A stretch of 20,524 bases of DNA from a virus (IMGVR_UViG_3300027779_000203:1-20524); one strand, 5' to 3'; numbered from the stretch's first letter, positions 13,102-19,312 are shown. Notes: generated by a model not told the origin, from the sequence alone. Made by a program: numbers and translations.

Positions 13102-13305
13102 TTAAACTTTTAGCAGATTAACTGCAGAAGGACCTTTTTCGCCATTCTCGACTTCAAATGTTAGTTCGTCACCTTCATTTAAATCCATATTTGCGGATCT
13201 AGCTGCAGATGAGTGAACGAAAACATCTTTTTCTTTGTCTTCTCGCTCGATGAAACCATAACCTTTTGTAGGGTTAAACCATTTCACTTTTCCTTTTATA
13301 CTCAT
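13102..13305 (-). CDS. cspA: Cold-shock domain protein (CspA family)
   Basis: CspA proteins are small OB-fold RNA/DNA chaperones that melt secondary structure. This 67-residue copy has the full domain: [17 protein letters not shown] (4-20) with RNP1-like KGYGFI, and DVFVHSSA (27-34) with RNP2-like VFVH. The ending [18 protein letters not shown] is typical. All key aromatics (W, F, F, F, H) are present. AAGGAG precedes the ATG. Phage copies may aid translation or protect phage RNA, but that is inference. The 130-nt region upstream can fold, as in many csp leaders, and a hairpin follows the gene. Confidence 0.96.
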   Translation of the reverse strand: MSIKGKVKWFNPTKGYGFIEREDKEKDVFVHSSAARSANMDLNEGDELTFEVENGEKGPSAVNLLKV

Positions 13306-13320
13306 GTTACTCCTTTTTTA

Positions 13321-13398
13321 TGTGACGGATGCTTTATGCTCGTAATTAGATAATAGGGAATCGAGGGCGAACATATAGCTAAACTCGAGCCCGTCACA
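13321..13398 (-). promoter_or_regulatory. Foldable leader of the cold-shock gene
   Basis: On the minus strand TGTGACGG (13398-13391) pairs exactly with CCGTCACA (13328-13321), enclosing about 60 nt with an inner CTCGA/TCGAG (or GGGC/GCCC) stem. The closing helix ends about 4 nt before the A-rich AAGGAG ribosome site. This could be a temperature-responsive leader like those of known csp genes. No clear promoter was found upstream. Confidence 0.45.
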
Positions 13399-13437
13399 AA
13401 CCCGGATGAAAAACCCCTCTATCCCAACTCCTAACAT

Positions 13438-14157
13438 CTAAATTTTATTTGCTTCAAAATCTATCTCTCCTGCTTTTGGATTGTTTTTATTATAAACTAG
13501 GTTGTAATAACTGTCCAATCTTTTCAAAAACTCATGTTTATAGCGCCTTAATTCACTATCTTGAATCTTAAATTCTTGATAATATAGGTCTGGAGTACAT
13601 ATCATAATGACTCCTTGTCTAATGTGGCTGCCATGTACACAATCGTGAGCCATAGCGTATGCTGCAATCTGCATGTAGTAATCTTCTATCCATTCCTCTC
13701 TCTTCGGGCGATTTGACTGTTTAAAGTCTCCTATCGTCTCCATATCGTTATGCATACAGATTAAATCTGTACTGCCTGCGTATAAACCTGGATAGTATAA
13801 AGTAATTTCTGTTCCGTAGTATTCACTAATCGGAGTCAATCCTACGTCAATAATTTTTTGAGCCATCGGTTTAGCTTGGATACCGATCTCCGTAAGGTCT
13901 TCATGACCATTCCCTTGGATGTGTTTCTCCAAGAACTTATGCATGGCAGTCCCCCGCTTGCTTGAATAATTCTTAATTCTCTCTGCTTCTTCATGTCCAA
14001 CTTTTTCCTTCCAGCGTCTTAAATACGTCTGATCTTTAGTTTTTGCAAGCACCGTGGTCACTGAAGGAAGTTTCATGCCATTGACATCATACATCCGTGA
14101 TCCATGCTCCGTGGTTCGTGCTGCCTGGACGTAGCGATATTTATTTTGTATCTTCAT
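13438..14157 (-). CDS. RecB-like PD-(D/E)xK exonuclease
   Basis: The 239 residues fit the Cas4/RecB-like exonuclease group used by phages in recombination and DNA processing. Motifs in order are RGTAMHKFLEKH (68-79, with H73), GTEITLY (115-121), AGSTDLI (127-133, with D131), the core IGDFKQS (142-148, with D144 and K146), and YYMQIAAYA (160-168, with Q163 and Y167). The four-cysteine Fe-S set of true Cas4 is not apparent. The ATG overlaps the previous stop as ATGA. It ends the long minus-strand operon, which also carries an HNH enzyme and an Nfu-like scaffold, so it belongs to a DNA-metabolism module. Confidence 0.87.
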   Translation of the reverse strand: MKIQNKYRYVQAARTTEHGSRMYDVNGMKLPSVTTVLAKTKDQTYLRRWKEKVGHEEAERIKNYSSKRGTAMHKFLEKHIQGNGHEDLTEIGIQAKPMAQKIIDVGLTPISEYYGTEITLYYPGLYAGSTDLICMHNDMETIGDFKQSNRPKREEWIEDYYMQIAAYAMAHDCVHGSHIRQGVIMICTPDLYYQEFKIQDSELRRYKHEFLKRLDSYYNLVYNKNNPKAGEIDFEANKI

Positions 14158-14399
14158 TTCTTTTTATCTCTCTTTTTTATATAATCTCGACTTTCTTTTT
14201 TTATTTCTTCCTTCTCTTTATCGGATTCCTTGTATTCTTTTAAAAGCTTCTCCGATGGATGGTAGACATACACGGCCGAATGACACTTGGGACACGATAG
14301 ATTAGTCACGATGTCATAATCCACAACCTCTTCAATATCATGGTCTCCGCCCCAAATTAGTTCTTTGTTACAATGCCAACATTTCATTTCTTCTTCCAT
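14154..14399 (-). CDS. Zinc-ribbon protein with CWHC...CPKC
   Basis: The 81-residue protein has CWHC near residue 7 and CPKC near residue 36, a classic zinc-ribbon pair spaced by DIEEVVDYDIVTNLS. The KELIWGGDHD segment after the first knuckle is, from memory, typical of a conserved marine-phage family. The C-terminal half is a highly charged Lys/Glu helix. The start overlaps the end of the gene upstream by 16 nt, and its own stop overlaps the exonuclease start as ATGA. A second ATG (M5) is possible. Nucleic-acid or protein binding is likely, and the actual role is unknown. Confidence 0.83.
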   Translation of the reverse strand: MEEEMKCWHCNKELIWGGDHDIEEVVDYDIVTNLSCPKCHSAVYVYHPSEKLLKEYKESDKEKEEIKKESRDYIKKRDKKK

Positions 14400-14584
14400 T
14401 CTCTATATTCATCAATCCAAGATTTTTTAGATAAATCTTTACGCATCTCTGATCTTAAATGTTTTATCCTGACTTTTAATCCATCAATCGTGGTATACAT
14501 CCACCCACAATCATGAGGTCCGATCTCTTTCTTAAACCATTTAATAGTCTCCAGAAGTGCTTCAATCTGTTGTTGTTTATACAT
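14384..14584 (-). CDS. Small charged helical protein (start uncertain)
   Basis: The likely product is 66 residues, beginning MYKQQQIEALLETIKWF, predicted to be two helices rich in Lys and Glu, with a CGW in the loop (GPHDCGWMYTTIDGLK). The open frame reaches back to 14734, but that part is inside the Nfu-like gene in another frame. The ATG at 14584 overlaps the Nfu stop and has AAAGG nine bases upstream. The ATG at 14593 is also possible. Overlap with the next gene is 16 nt. Function unknown. Confidence 0.68.
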   Translation of the reverse strand: MYKQQQIEALLETIKWFKKEIGPHDCGWMYTTIDGLKVRIKHLRSEMRKDLSKKSWIDEYREWKKK

Positions 14585-14885
14585 CTCGTTCATCCTTTGG
14601 AATAAAAGGTGTGTAGCCTTGTTCTTCGGCTTCTTCATCATCTTGACCCACGATAGTTTGAACTTCAGGAACGTAGTGTTTGAGCGTATCCTCGACACTC
14701 CGTTTAAGGGTGATTGCTGACATTGCGCACCCACTACAGCTGCCCGATAGTTTTAAAGTAGCCAGGCCAGTGTCCATGGCAAAATTAATAAAACCAATAG
14801 CACCATTATGAGCTGCAACGCTTGGGGCAATCTTCTCTTCCAATATAGTCTTAATATCCTTAACGATTTCATCTTCAGTTCTCAT
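14577..14885 (-). CDS. NifU/Nfu-type Fe-S cluster scaffold protein
   Basis: Nfu domains assemble or carry Fe-S clusters on a CxxC motif. This 102-residue protein is essentially one domain: EIVKDIKTILEEKIAPSV (6-23), then GLATLKLSGSCSGCAMSA (40-57) with cluster ligands C50 and C53, TLKRSVEDTLKHYVPEV, and an acidic tail. The usual DGG before the sheet is replaced by HNG. GGAG lies 5 nt before the ATG. The gene overlaps the HNH gene upstream by 11 nt and precedes a zinc ribbon and an exonuclease. Fe-S genes recur in marine viral sequences as host-derived helpers. Which protein receives the cluster is unknown. Confidence 0.9.
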   Translation of the reverse strand: MRTEDEIVKDIKTILEEKIAPSVAAHNGAIGFINFAMDTGLATLKLSGSCSGCAMSAITLKRSVEDTLKHYVPEVQTIVGQDDEEAEEQGYTPFIPKDERDV

Positions 14886-15468
14886 GATTCTCCATAATAG
14901 CTCGGCTCCAAGAAACTAAACTTTCGGTAGTTTCATTATGCTTCATGGTATTTACGCGTCTACAAATGAACTGAATGTTTCCGGGATCATAGTTTTTTAA
15001 ACTATCAATGCGATCGATGGAGATATTGGTCTCCAGAGGCCCATGACCTTGTTGATGGGTCATAACTTGACCGGATAAAGGACAAATAAGTCCATGTTTT
15101 TCTTTCTGAATCTCCCAAGTTTTCATAAATTGGTTAAAGGTCACGGTGGTAGGTTTTCTTTTCTTTTTTTTCGCTGATTTTTGTTTAATCATCTGATAGG
15201 CACGCATAAGAAAAATTTCAGGGTTCTCACTATATTTAATGCGTCGTTGTTTTTCTCGGCAATCTGAGCATTCGGCCTGAAGTCTAATTTTTCTTTTTCC
15301 TTTATAATAATCACTTTTCCAGTTAAAATTAAAAATATCTTTAGTTCTTTTACATTTAGAACACTTTTTAGAATCACCAAATAATTTTCGTTTTTTGGGG
15401 TCATTTCCGTTGGGGTAGCGATGGATGGTTCTAGCTTTTCGTTTTTTAGGTCCTAATTTTAAAGTCAT
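14875..15468 (-). CDS. HNH endonuclease-like protein with N-terminal zinc knuckles
   Basis: The 197 residues show a very basic N-terminus, two cysteine pairs CSKC (about 36) and CSDC (about 68) forming a zinc module, and a C-terminal HNH-like fold. The latter has CPLSGQVMTH (about 128-137), NISIDRIDSLKNY (about 148-160) and NIQFICRRVNTMKHN (about 164-178). The DR-D and N...N...H arrangement matches HNH enzymes that recognise recently replicated or branched DNA. It overlaps the previous gene by ATGA and the Nfu gene by 11 nt, so it is a regular operon member. A free-standing homing enzyme remains possible. Confidence 0.8.
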   Translation of the reverse strand: MTLKLGPKKRKARTIHRYPNGNDPKKRKLFGDSKKCSKCKRTKDIFNFNWKSDYYKGKRKIRLQAECSDCREKQRRIKYSENPEIFLMRAYQMIKQKSAKKKKRKPTTVTFNQFMKTWEIQKEKHGLICPLSGQVMTHQQGHGPLETNISIDRIDSLKNYDPGNIQFICRRVNTMKHNETTESLVSWSRAIMENHEN

Positions 15469-15653
15469 TTTCTTTGAAGTCTACCTTCCCTAAAACTTTT
15501 AACTTGTTGATGGCCCTTCTTATTCATATAAGAACACCAGCCATTAAACTTAGGGTATTTGATTAACAGACTTTTAAATAATTTTTTCCAACTCATAGCT
15601 TTCATAACTTCCGTTTCTCCACCTTCTTTTGTCAAAGTATATTCGTATCTCAT
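15465..15653 (-). CDS. Small basic hypothetical protein
   Basis: I do not recognise this 62-residue protein. It opens with a beta-like MRYEYTLTKEGGETEVMKA, then a basic amphipathic helix (SWKKLFKSLLIKYPKF) and a Gly/Lys-rich end. It has one cysteine and no membrane segment. The start overlaps the previous stop as TAATG, and its stop overlaps the HNH start as ATGA. This double coupling supports genuine translation. Confidence 0.72.
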   Translation of the reverse strand: MRYEYTLTKEGGETEVMKAMSWKKLFKSLLIKYPKFNGWCSYMNKKGHQQVKSFREGRLQRK

Positions 15654-15877
15654 TAATGCAATAAAGGCTTTGCTAGAGGTTTAACATCCTCTTCTAGAAT
15701 TTGATTCATAAATTGTTTATAATGTCTTTCATCAAGAAGAGATCTGAGAATTCGAGAACCAACAGCAAGATAAGAGGTTGCTACGAGCATAGAATCTTTA
15801 ACCTTTTCGTTATGTTCAGTAGCTTCGTCGTAAATTTTGTCGTTTAACTCGGCTATAATATTATCTTCGTTTGTCAT
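15653..15877 (-). CDS. Small acidic hypothetical protein
   Basis: This 74-residue protein is helical with a DNIIAELNDKIYDEATEHNE acidic N-terminus, a more hydrophobic stretch SMLVATSYLAVGSRILRSLL (29-48) and QFMNQILEEDVKPLAKPLL at the end. I do not recognise it. The hydrophobic part is amphipathic rather than a clear membrane segment. It overlaps the upstream lipoprotein gene by 17 nt and couples to the next gene as TAATG. Confidence 0.72.
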   Translation of the reverse strand: MTNEDNIIAELNDKIYDEATEHNEKVKDSMLVATSYLAVGSRILRSLLDERHYKQFMNQILEEDVKPLAKPLLH

Positions 15878-16073
15878 AAAGTTCTTTTCCTTTGTTATAG
15901 ATGTGTTTCTTCATACTTTTGTCGGTGTGCATTAAAGTAAGAACATCAAGTCCGTTATAAGCTTTGGTATAGGCATTTTGGCTCACACCAATACTACCCG
16001 CGGACATCAATAAAGCAAATTCGCTGCAACCTGTGGTAATAAGTAAACATCCTATTAATAATATCTTACGCAT
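15861..16073 (-). CDS. Small lipoprotein with lipobox
   Basis: A short basic start (MRK), hydrophobic core ILLIGCLLI and the lipobox ITTGC (12-16) identify a signal-peptidase II substrate. C16 would be lipidated, leaving about 55 residues in the periplasm. The mature part, SEFALLMSAGSIGVSQNAYT and following, resembles small lipoproteins I recall from pelagiphage-like genomes. An outer-membrane spanin or a superinfection-exclusion role is possible, but no inner-membrane partner sits beside it. It overlaps the zinc protein upstream by 8 nt and the next gene by 17 nt. Confidence 0.8.
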   Translation of the reverse strand: MRKILLIGCLLITTGCSEFALLMSAGSIGVSQNAYTKAYNGLDVLTLMHTDKSMKKHIYNKGKELYDKRR

Positions 16074-16284
16074 AAACTTCTCCTTGGCTTTTACATTTTG
16101 TACATTGGTGTATTTCTACCATATTTTTTCTTTGATATCCATTACCCTTACACGCAGAACAAGGCTCTAATTGTAAAGGAGGCATCCATATATTGTCTGA
16201 AGGGCCACAATCAATACAAAAATTATCATCGTTCCATTCATCCGGCTTAGGTAAACAACCACAAGATTGGCATTTTATTTTCAC
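16066..16284 (-). CDS. Zinc-finger protein with DnaJ-like CxxCxGxG
   Basis: The 72 residues hold four cysteine pairs: CQSC near 5, CIDC near 23, CSACKGNGY near 42 and CTKCKSQG near 62. The last two resemble the CxxCxGxG knuckles of the DnaJ zinc domain, where they bind two zinc ions. No J-domain or other part of DnaJ is present. Such isolated modules occur in phages as small binding proteins. The start overlaps the end of the upstream gene by 4 nt (ATGA). Confidence 0.8.
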   Translation of the reverse strand: MKIKCQSCGCLPKPDEWNDDNFCIDCGPSDNIWMPPLQLEPCSACKGNGYQRKNMVEIHQCTKCKSQGEVYA

Positions 16285-17054
16285 AGTTTTTCCATAACAT
16301 AATTATAAATGGCGTGAGTAATGATATTCTTTTCTTTATCTTTTTGTTCGGGAGCTACTTTTTGTTGAAAAAGAGTAATAATATCATGATACTGCATGCC
16401 CCACTCATTGGCTCCGTATACTTTAATATATTTTTTATTAGTAGCTATTGGTTCAAATTTAAAACAAAGATTTCTAACATGTTTAAAAACTTTTTCAGCT
16501 TGAAATTCTCGGATGTCAAAGGTATGCCCGGTATAATAAACTAAACGGTCCCCTTTTTTAGACGCTTGAATCCAACGATCTATATCTCCTGTTGTTAAAC
16601 GAGACTTCTGTTTCCTAACAGGAGTAGAAAAATGGTCTCTTGAAGACTCTAGTTTATAATCCTCTTCTCTTCTTTCTTTGTTATGGGAAAAAAGTTCTTT
16701 TTGAAGTTTTATTAATGCTGGTTTTTCTTTATCTAGTTTTATTAAAGGAATGATATTTTCTAAGGTTTCTAAAATAAGAACAAAGGTCTTTAGATGATTA
16801 CTTAAATGGCCCTTGTCAATAGATTCTTTAATAACTTTTAAAGTTTCTTGTAGATCTTGACGACTTTTCCATCCTTGAGCTACAGGATCTAAAACCGTAA
16901 ATGCTTTTTTAAGTAAAAGAGTTGATCTGCTTTTATAGTCGGTTACTCGGCTCGCTTTTGTCAAACGTTCCCCAAGTTTTATCATTTCTACTTTTTTATT
17001 TTCATTGGGACTATTTGTATCTATATACTTTCCGTCTCTAACTATTATTGTCAT
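16281..17054 (-). CDS. Hypothetical two-part protein, first gene of long operon
   Basis: The 257-residue product has a helical Lys/Leu-rich N-terminal two-thirds, including HLKTFVLILETLENIIPLIK (87-106), and a separate C-terminal domain from about 154. The second begins TTGDIDRWIQASKKGDRLVYYTGH. The GDR-VYYTG pattern, followed by a helix and short strands, loosely resembles small phage proteins of unknown function, a low-confidence recollection. AAGGAAG precedes the ATG. A TTGACA-N17-TAGACT promoter lies just upstream, overlapping the terminator of the regulator gene. It begins the operon that runs to 13438. Confidence 0.78.
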   Translation of the reverse strand: MTIIVRDGKYIDTNSPNENKKVEMIKLGERLTKASRVTDYKSRSTLLLKKAFTVLDPVAQGWKSRQDLQETLKVIKESIDKGHLSNHLKTFVLILETLENIIPLIKLDKEKPALIKLQKELFSHNKERREEDYKLESSRDHFSTPVRKQKSRLTTGDIDRWIQASKKGDRLVYYTGHTFDIREFQAEKVFKHVRNLCFKFEPIATNKKYIKVYGANEWGMQYHDIITLFQQKVAPEQKDKEKNIITHAIYNYVMEKL

Positions 17055-17073
17055 CTTTCTTCCTTATTATTCA

Positions 17074-17103
17074 TTAAAAAAACAGTCTACATTAAAATGT
17101 AGG
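17074..17103 (-). terminator. Intrinsic terminator of the ribbon-helix-helix gene
   Basis: On the minus strand CTACAT and ATGTAG (17102-17087) form a small stem, followed after ACTG by seven T residues. It lies 13 nt after the regulator's stop. The stem is short, so termination may be partial. Confidence 0.65.
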
Positions 17104-17112
17104 ATTTGTCAA
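17084..17112 (-). promoter_or_regulatory. Promoter for the 17054-13438 operon, inside the terminator
   Basis: On the minus strand TTGACA (17112-17107), 17 bp, then TAGACT (17089-17084, 4 of 6). The predicted start is about 25 nt before the ATG at 17054. The spacer contains the terminator hairpin, so read-through from the regulator gene would compete with initiation. Confidence 0.55.
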
Positions 17113-17115
17113 GCT

Positions 17116-17286
17116 TTATTTAGCTTTACCGTTAAGTTTTTTTAATTTTTCGTTAGCAATAGACTCAATTGTCTTACTAATGGAAAGTTTAGTTCCATCA
17201 GACAATAAAGATCTTGATAACTTAATAAGGATAGCGTATGTATCTTTAGATAAAGATACGTTTCTATATTTAGTGATGTCGGTCAT
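17116..17286 (-). CDS. Ribbon-helix-helix DNA-binding protein
   Basis: The 56-residue product MTDITKYRNVSLSKDTYAIL and onward has the layout of Arc/MetJ-type regulators: a short beta-strand (YRNVSL), then two helices (TYAILIKLSRSLL and SISKTIESIANEKLKKL). These dimerise and insert strands in the major groove. The open frame extends to a TTG at 17325, but AAAGGAAAG lies just before the ATG at 17286, so the shorter form is chosen. The gene has its own promoter, a highly structured leader and a terminator, features of an autoregulated repressor. Its operator is unknown. The leader's inverted repeat and the island's palindromes are both candidates. Confidence 0.82.
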   Translation of the reverse strand: MTDITKYRNVSLSKDTYAILIKLSRSLLSDGTKLSISKTIESIANEKLKKLNGKAK

Positions 17287-17313
17287 TTTCTTTCCTTTTT
17301 TAATTTTAGTCGT

Positions 17314-17391
17314 CAGCTCTACCAACTAATTCCGAGGAGGAATAATGTGTAGAGCTGGTGAAAGAATAGCATTATTTTAGAGGATTGTCAA
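17314..17391 (-). promoter_or_regulatory. Promoter and structured leader/operator of the ribbon-helix-helix gene
   Basis: On the minus strand TTGACA (17391-17386), 17 bp, TATTCT (17368-17363). The predicted start near 17356 opens a leader containing CAGCTCTAC (17357-17349) and GTAGAGCTG (17322-17314), with ATTCC/GGAAT nested inside (17343-17339 with 17333-17329). As DNA this is an operator-like inverted repeat just after the start site; as RNA it is a two-step hairpin. Either could mediate autoregulation. Confidence 0.65.
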
Positions 17392-17402
17392 GGATAATAT
17401 TT

Positions 17403-17621
17403 ATGAAAATAGTATTAAGTTTAATCATTTGTTCAGCTATAGCTGGAGAATGCAAACCTCCTTATCAAAATAAGGATTTATTTGTGGATTGGGCCAGCTG
17501 TATGTATCAAGGCTATGCTGACTCAACACAGTTGCTAAATGTTATGGGGGACGACTATATTAATCAAAACAAGATATTCATCAAGTTTTCTTGTAAAGAA
17601 ACCCCTGAATCTACAACCTAA
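17403..17621 (+). CDS. Small secreted or periplasmic protein
   Basis: The ATG at 17403 has AAGGA upstream and gives 72 residues. A signal-peptide-like start, MKIVLSLIICSAIAGECKPP, is followed by a soluble part with three more cysteines, WASCMYQGY near residue 30 and FIKFSCKE near 63. The cysteines could pair in the periplasm. Its C11 lies in SLIICSA, which is not a good lipobox. A TTG at 17385 would add six residues and is less likely. I recall similar peptides in marine phages, of unknown function. The gene is divergent from the regulator. Its stop directly abuts the stop of the minus-strand gene at 17622. Confidence 0.78.
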   Translation: MKIVLSLIICSAIAGECKPPYQNKDLFVDWASCMYQGYADSTQLLNVMGDDYINQNKIFIKFSCKETPESTT

Positions 17622-17753
17622 TTAAGATCCCTGACCTATTGATTTTTTACGTCTAGGAATTCTTTTTGAAACGTGTTTAGCGTGCCTTCCGGGGCGCTTC
17701 TTTTGAGTTCTTTTATGGTAGTCAGAAACACCAAAGAGAGGTCTATTGGCCAT
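17622..17753 (-). CDS. Small very basic protein (43 residues)
   Basis: Reading the minus strand from the ATG at 17753 gives MANRPLFGVSDYHKRTQKKR, then PGRHAKH and a Lys/Arg-rich end finishing IGQGS. The start PLFGVSDYHK with a basic tail is, from memory, a recurrent small family in uncultured marine phages. It overlaps the zinc-ribbon gene upstream by 11 nt, as usual here, and its stop meets the convergent stop at 17621 with no gap. Such a basic peptide may bind nucleic acid, but no evidence shows this. Confidence 0.78.
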   Translation of the reverse strand: MANRPLFGVSDYHKRTQKKRPGRHAKHVSKRIPRRKKSIGQGS

Positions 17754-17958
17754 TGTCTTTTATATTCTGTTCTAAGAATATTTTATTTTTTGAAAGAGTA
17801 TCCCCAACTGGAATATAAGAAATAACACCGTTTACTTTTTGTTCCATGTCGGTTCCGCAATTAGTGCAGCGAAAGTTATGGGCACAGATTGAAATAAGAA
17901 TGGTATGTCGAGTACATGTGGGGCATACACCAGTTACAATTTCAGCATTAAGCTTCAT
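17743..17958 (-). CDS. Zinc-ribbon protein (CPTC...CTNCG)
   Basis: The 71-residue form starts MKLNAEIVTGVCPTCTRHTI. CPTC (12-15) and CTNC (about 32-35) make a zinc ribbon, followed by GTDMEQKVNGVISYIP, a pattern I recall as common in marine phages. An ATG at 17994 would add 12 residues. The internal ATG is preferred because GGGGA precedes it and the overlap with the previous gene falls from 47 to 11 nt, in line with neighbours. Nucleic-acid or protein binding is likely; the role is unknown. Confidence 0.78.
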   Translation of the reverse strand: MKLNAEIVTGVCPTCTRHTILISICAHNFRCTNCGTDMEQKVNGVISYIPVGDTLSKNKIFLEQNIKDNGQ

Positions 17959-18109
17959 CGCTTTTCCCCAGACCTTTTTTCCAAATTTGTTCATTGCTTT
18001 TCCTACTATATTTAGTTTTATCTTTAAACCGCTGCGGTGTAAAGTGTTTTAAAAGTCGAGCAATAGGGTTTCTAGTTGAGGATAATTTTTTTAATTGAGA
18101 TTGAACCAT
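17948..18109 (-). CDS. Small basic protein (53 residues)
   Basis: The ATG at 18109 opens MVQSQLKKLSSTRNPIARLL, then KHFTPQRFKDKTKYSRKSNE and a Lys-rich end, stopping at 17948. The LKK.S.TRNP.AR segment resembles a small family seen in related phage sequences, from memory. GGAG lies about 10 nt upstream. It fills an otherwise empty gap between two clear genes, overlapping the upstream one by 38 nt, longer than usual here. No function can be given. Confidence 0.7.
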   Translation of the reverse strand: MVQSQLKKLSSTRNPIARLLKHFTPQRFKDKTKYSRKSNEQIWKKGLGKSDEA

Positions 18110-18281
18110 CTATATTTGTCTCCAGTTCAGCGTTAGTTTTGATACATTTGTAAGTTACACTTTCACTGAACTGACGTTCCGCTTCGCGTTTTCCCCGAAG
18201 GCACATTCCCATTGAGTCCTGAATACGGTGTTCTTTAATTTCAAAATTTACAAACATTAATAATGCTACTACTGTTTCCAT
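18072..18281 (-). CDS. Conserved hypothetical protein with N-terminal hydrophobic helix
   Basis: The 69-residue product begins METVVALLMFVNFEIKEHRI, a hydrophobic start that may be a short signal or anchor. CLRGKREAERQ, YKCIKTNAELE and DGSISIKKIIL follow. Two cysteines (about 27 and 46) could pair. The pattern EIKEHRIQDSM..CL.GKR..ER recurs, from memory, in marine phage genomes, with no known role. Its ATG directly follows the TAA of the preceding gene, with GGAA nearby, so it is translationally linked. Confidence 0.8.
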   Translation of the reverse strand: METVVALLMFVNFEIKEHRIQDSMGMCLRGKREAERQFSESVTYKCIKTNAELETNIDGSISIKKIILN

Positions 18282-18701
18282 TTAATTTCCATTTCCATTT
18301 TTATAATGAATCTCTCGGTTTGAGTCTTTAAGTTCTTCAATATCATTAAGAGCTTTGTTCATTTGTTTAGTTAAAAATTCTATATTTACTTTATTGTGCA
18401 TACCATCTTCAATAGCTTTTTGCAGCTTATCCACGGATTTATAAAGATCCTCGATCATCATGAACTGCTCAGAATCCGCGGGCAAACTTCCAAGTTGTCC
18501 ACGTGGCCATTTGATTCTAAATTCTGTATTCATTTTGAGATCAGAAGACATAAGTTCTACCTTAGTTAATAATTTATTTTGAGTCTCAATAAGCCCAAAA
18601 TAAGCCCAGGTCCCGACTGCAACGAGGGCTATCAAACTAGCAACCGTTTTCATCGGCATCTGTACAGATGCTTCTTCAGATATTTTTAATGGTTTACTCA
18701 T
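18282..18701 (-). CDS. Membrane-anchored coiled-coil protein
   Basis: The 139 residues start MSKPLKISEEASVQMPMKTV, then one membrane segment at about 20-38 (ASLIALVAVGTWAYFGLIE). A soluble part contains KWPRGQLGSLPADSEQFMMI (about 64-83) and a charged coiled coil to the end. N-terminus inside and C-terminus outside is likely. The WPRGQ.G.LPADSEQF block is strongly conserved in my memory of marine phages, but unnamed. It could be a lysis or injection-related membrane protein. GGAGATAA lies before the ATG, and the gene overlaps the upstream one by 8 nt. Confidence 0.84.
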   Translation of the reverse strand: MSKPLKISEEASVQMPMKTVASLIALVAVGTWAYFGLIETQNKLLTKVELMSSDLKMNTEFRIKWPRGQLGSLPADSEQFMMIEDLYKSVDKLQKAIEDGMHNKVNIEFLTKQMNKALNDIEELKDSNREIHYKNGNGN

Positions 18702-19290
18702 TTATCTCCGGTTTTGGCTCAGGTAGTATAAAGTCTTTTGGAGGCATTTTCAAACTATTTTTTTTAGGTAGCTTGGGACCCATATAATCACCTGGATTTT
18801 CTTTCATATAACCCTCTTTTAATTCTTCCCAATAGTTTCCTTCAGGTCTAAATTCATCATCCTGTATTGTTTTAGTCATTGGTAAGATTCCTGCACATTT
18901 TCTATATAATAAAGCAAATGATGGATTACTAGCATAACCTGGATTGCGATTAACCTTTTCACATTTCTTCATTAACTCCATTAACATTCTTAGTTCTGTT
19001 ATTTCTTGTTGAAGTTCGGTATTTTCTTTAGTGCAAGATGAACCTAGATAACGTCTATAAGTGAAAGTAAGTCTTCTATCATCTTCTGTGTCTGTATAAT
19101 TACTAGAGTTACTATAATGGTCTCTGCTGTACTGATCATCATCTTGTTCTATACTAGCTTCGAAGTAACCATTATTACAATGATTATCATTTCTTAAATC
19201 TAAGTATTCATTTTTAGGATAAGCAGGTTCCATGAACAAAACCATTAAACATATAGCTATAATTATTGCTGCTGTAAATTTGTAGTTCAT
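18694..19290 (-). CDS. Exported protein of unknown function
   Basis: The 198-residue form starts MNYKFTAAIIIAICLMVLFM, with a likely signal peptide ending near AYPK. The soluble part has an Asp/Ser/Tyr-rich stretch (about 45-75), then RRLTFTYRRYLGSSCTKENT, a short helix with a CEKVN segment, and a Pro/Lys-rich tail. The four cysteines could form disulfides. A longer frame to an ATG at 19350 would overlap the previous gene by 38 nt and place a second hydrophobic segment in front. The shorter start is preferred, though its ribosome site is weak. Function unknown. Confidence 0.74.
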   Translation of the reverse strand: MNYKFTAAIIIAICLMVLFMEPAYPKNEYLDLRNDNHCNNGYFEASIEQDDDQYSRDHYSNSSNYTDTEDDRRLTFTYRRYLGSSCTKENTELQQEITELRMLMELMKKCEKVNRNPGYASNPSFALLYRKCAGILPMTKTIQDDEFRPEGNYWEELKEGYMKENPGDYMGPKLPKKNSLKMPPKDFILPEPKPEINE

Positions 19291-19312
19291 CCTGAAAATC
19301 TTTATCCATAAA

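Noticed and set aside
14585-14734. Long N-terminal extension of the 14384 gene
   Set aside because: It is entirely inside the Nfu-like gene in another frame. The ATG at 14584, with AAAGG upstream, gives the small overlap typical of this genome.
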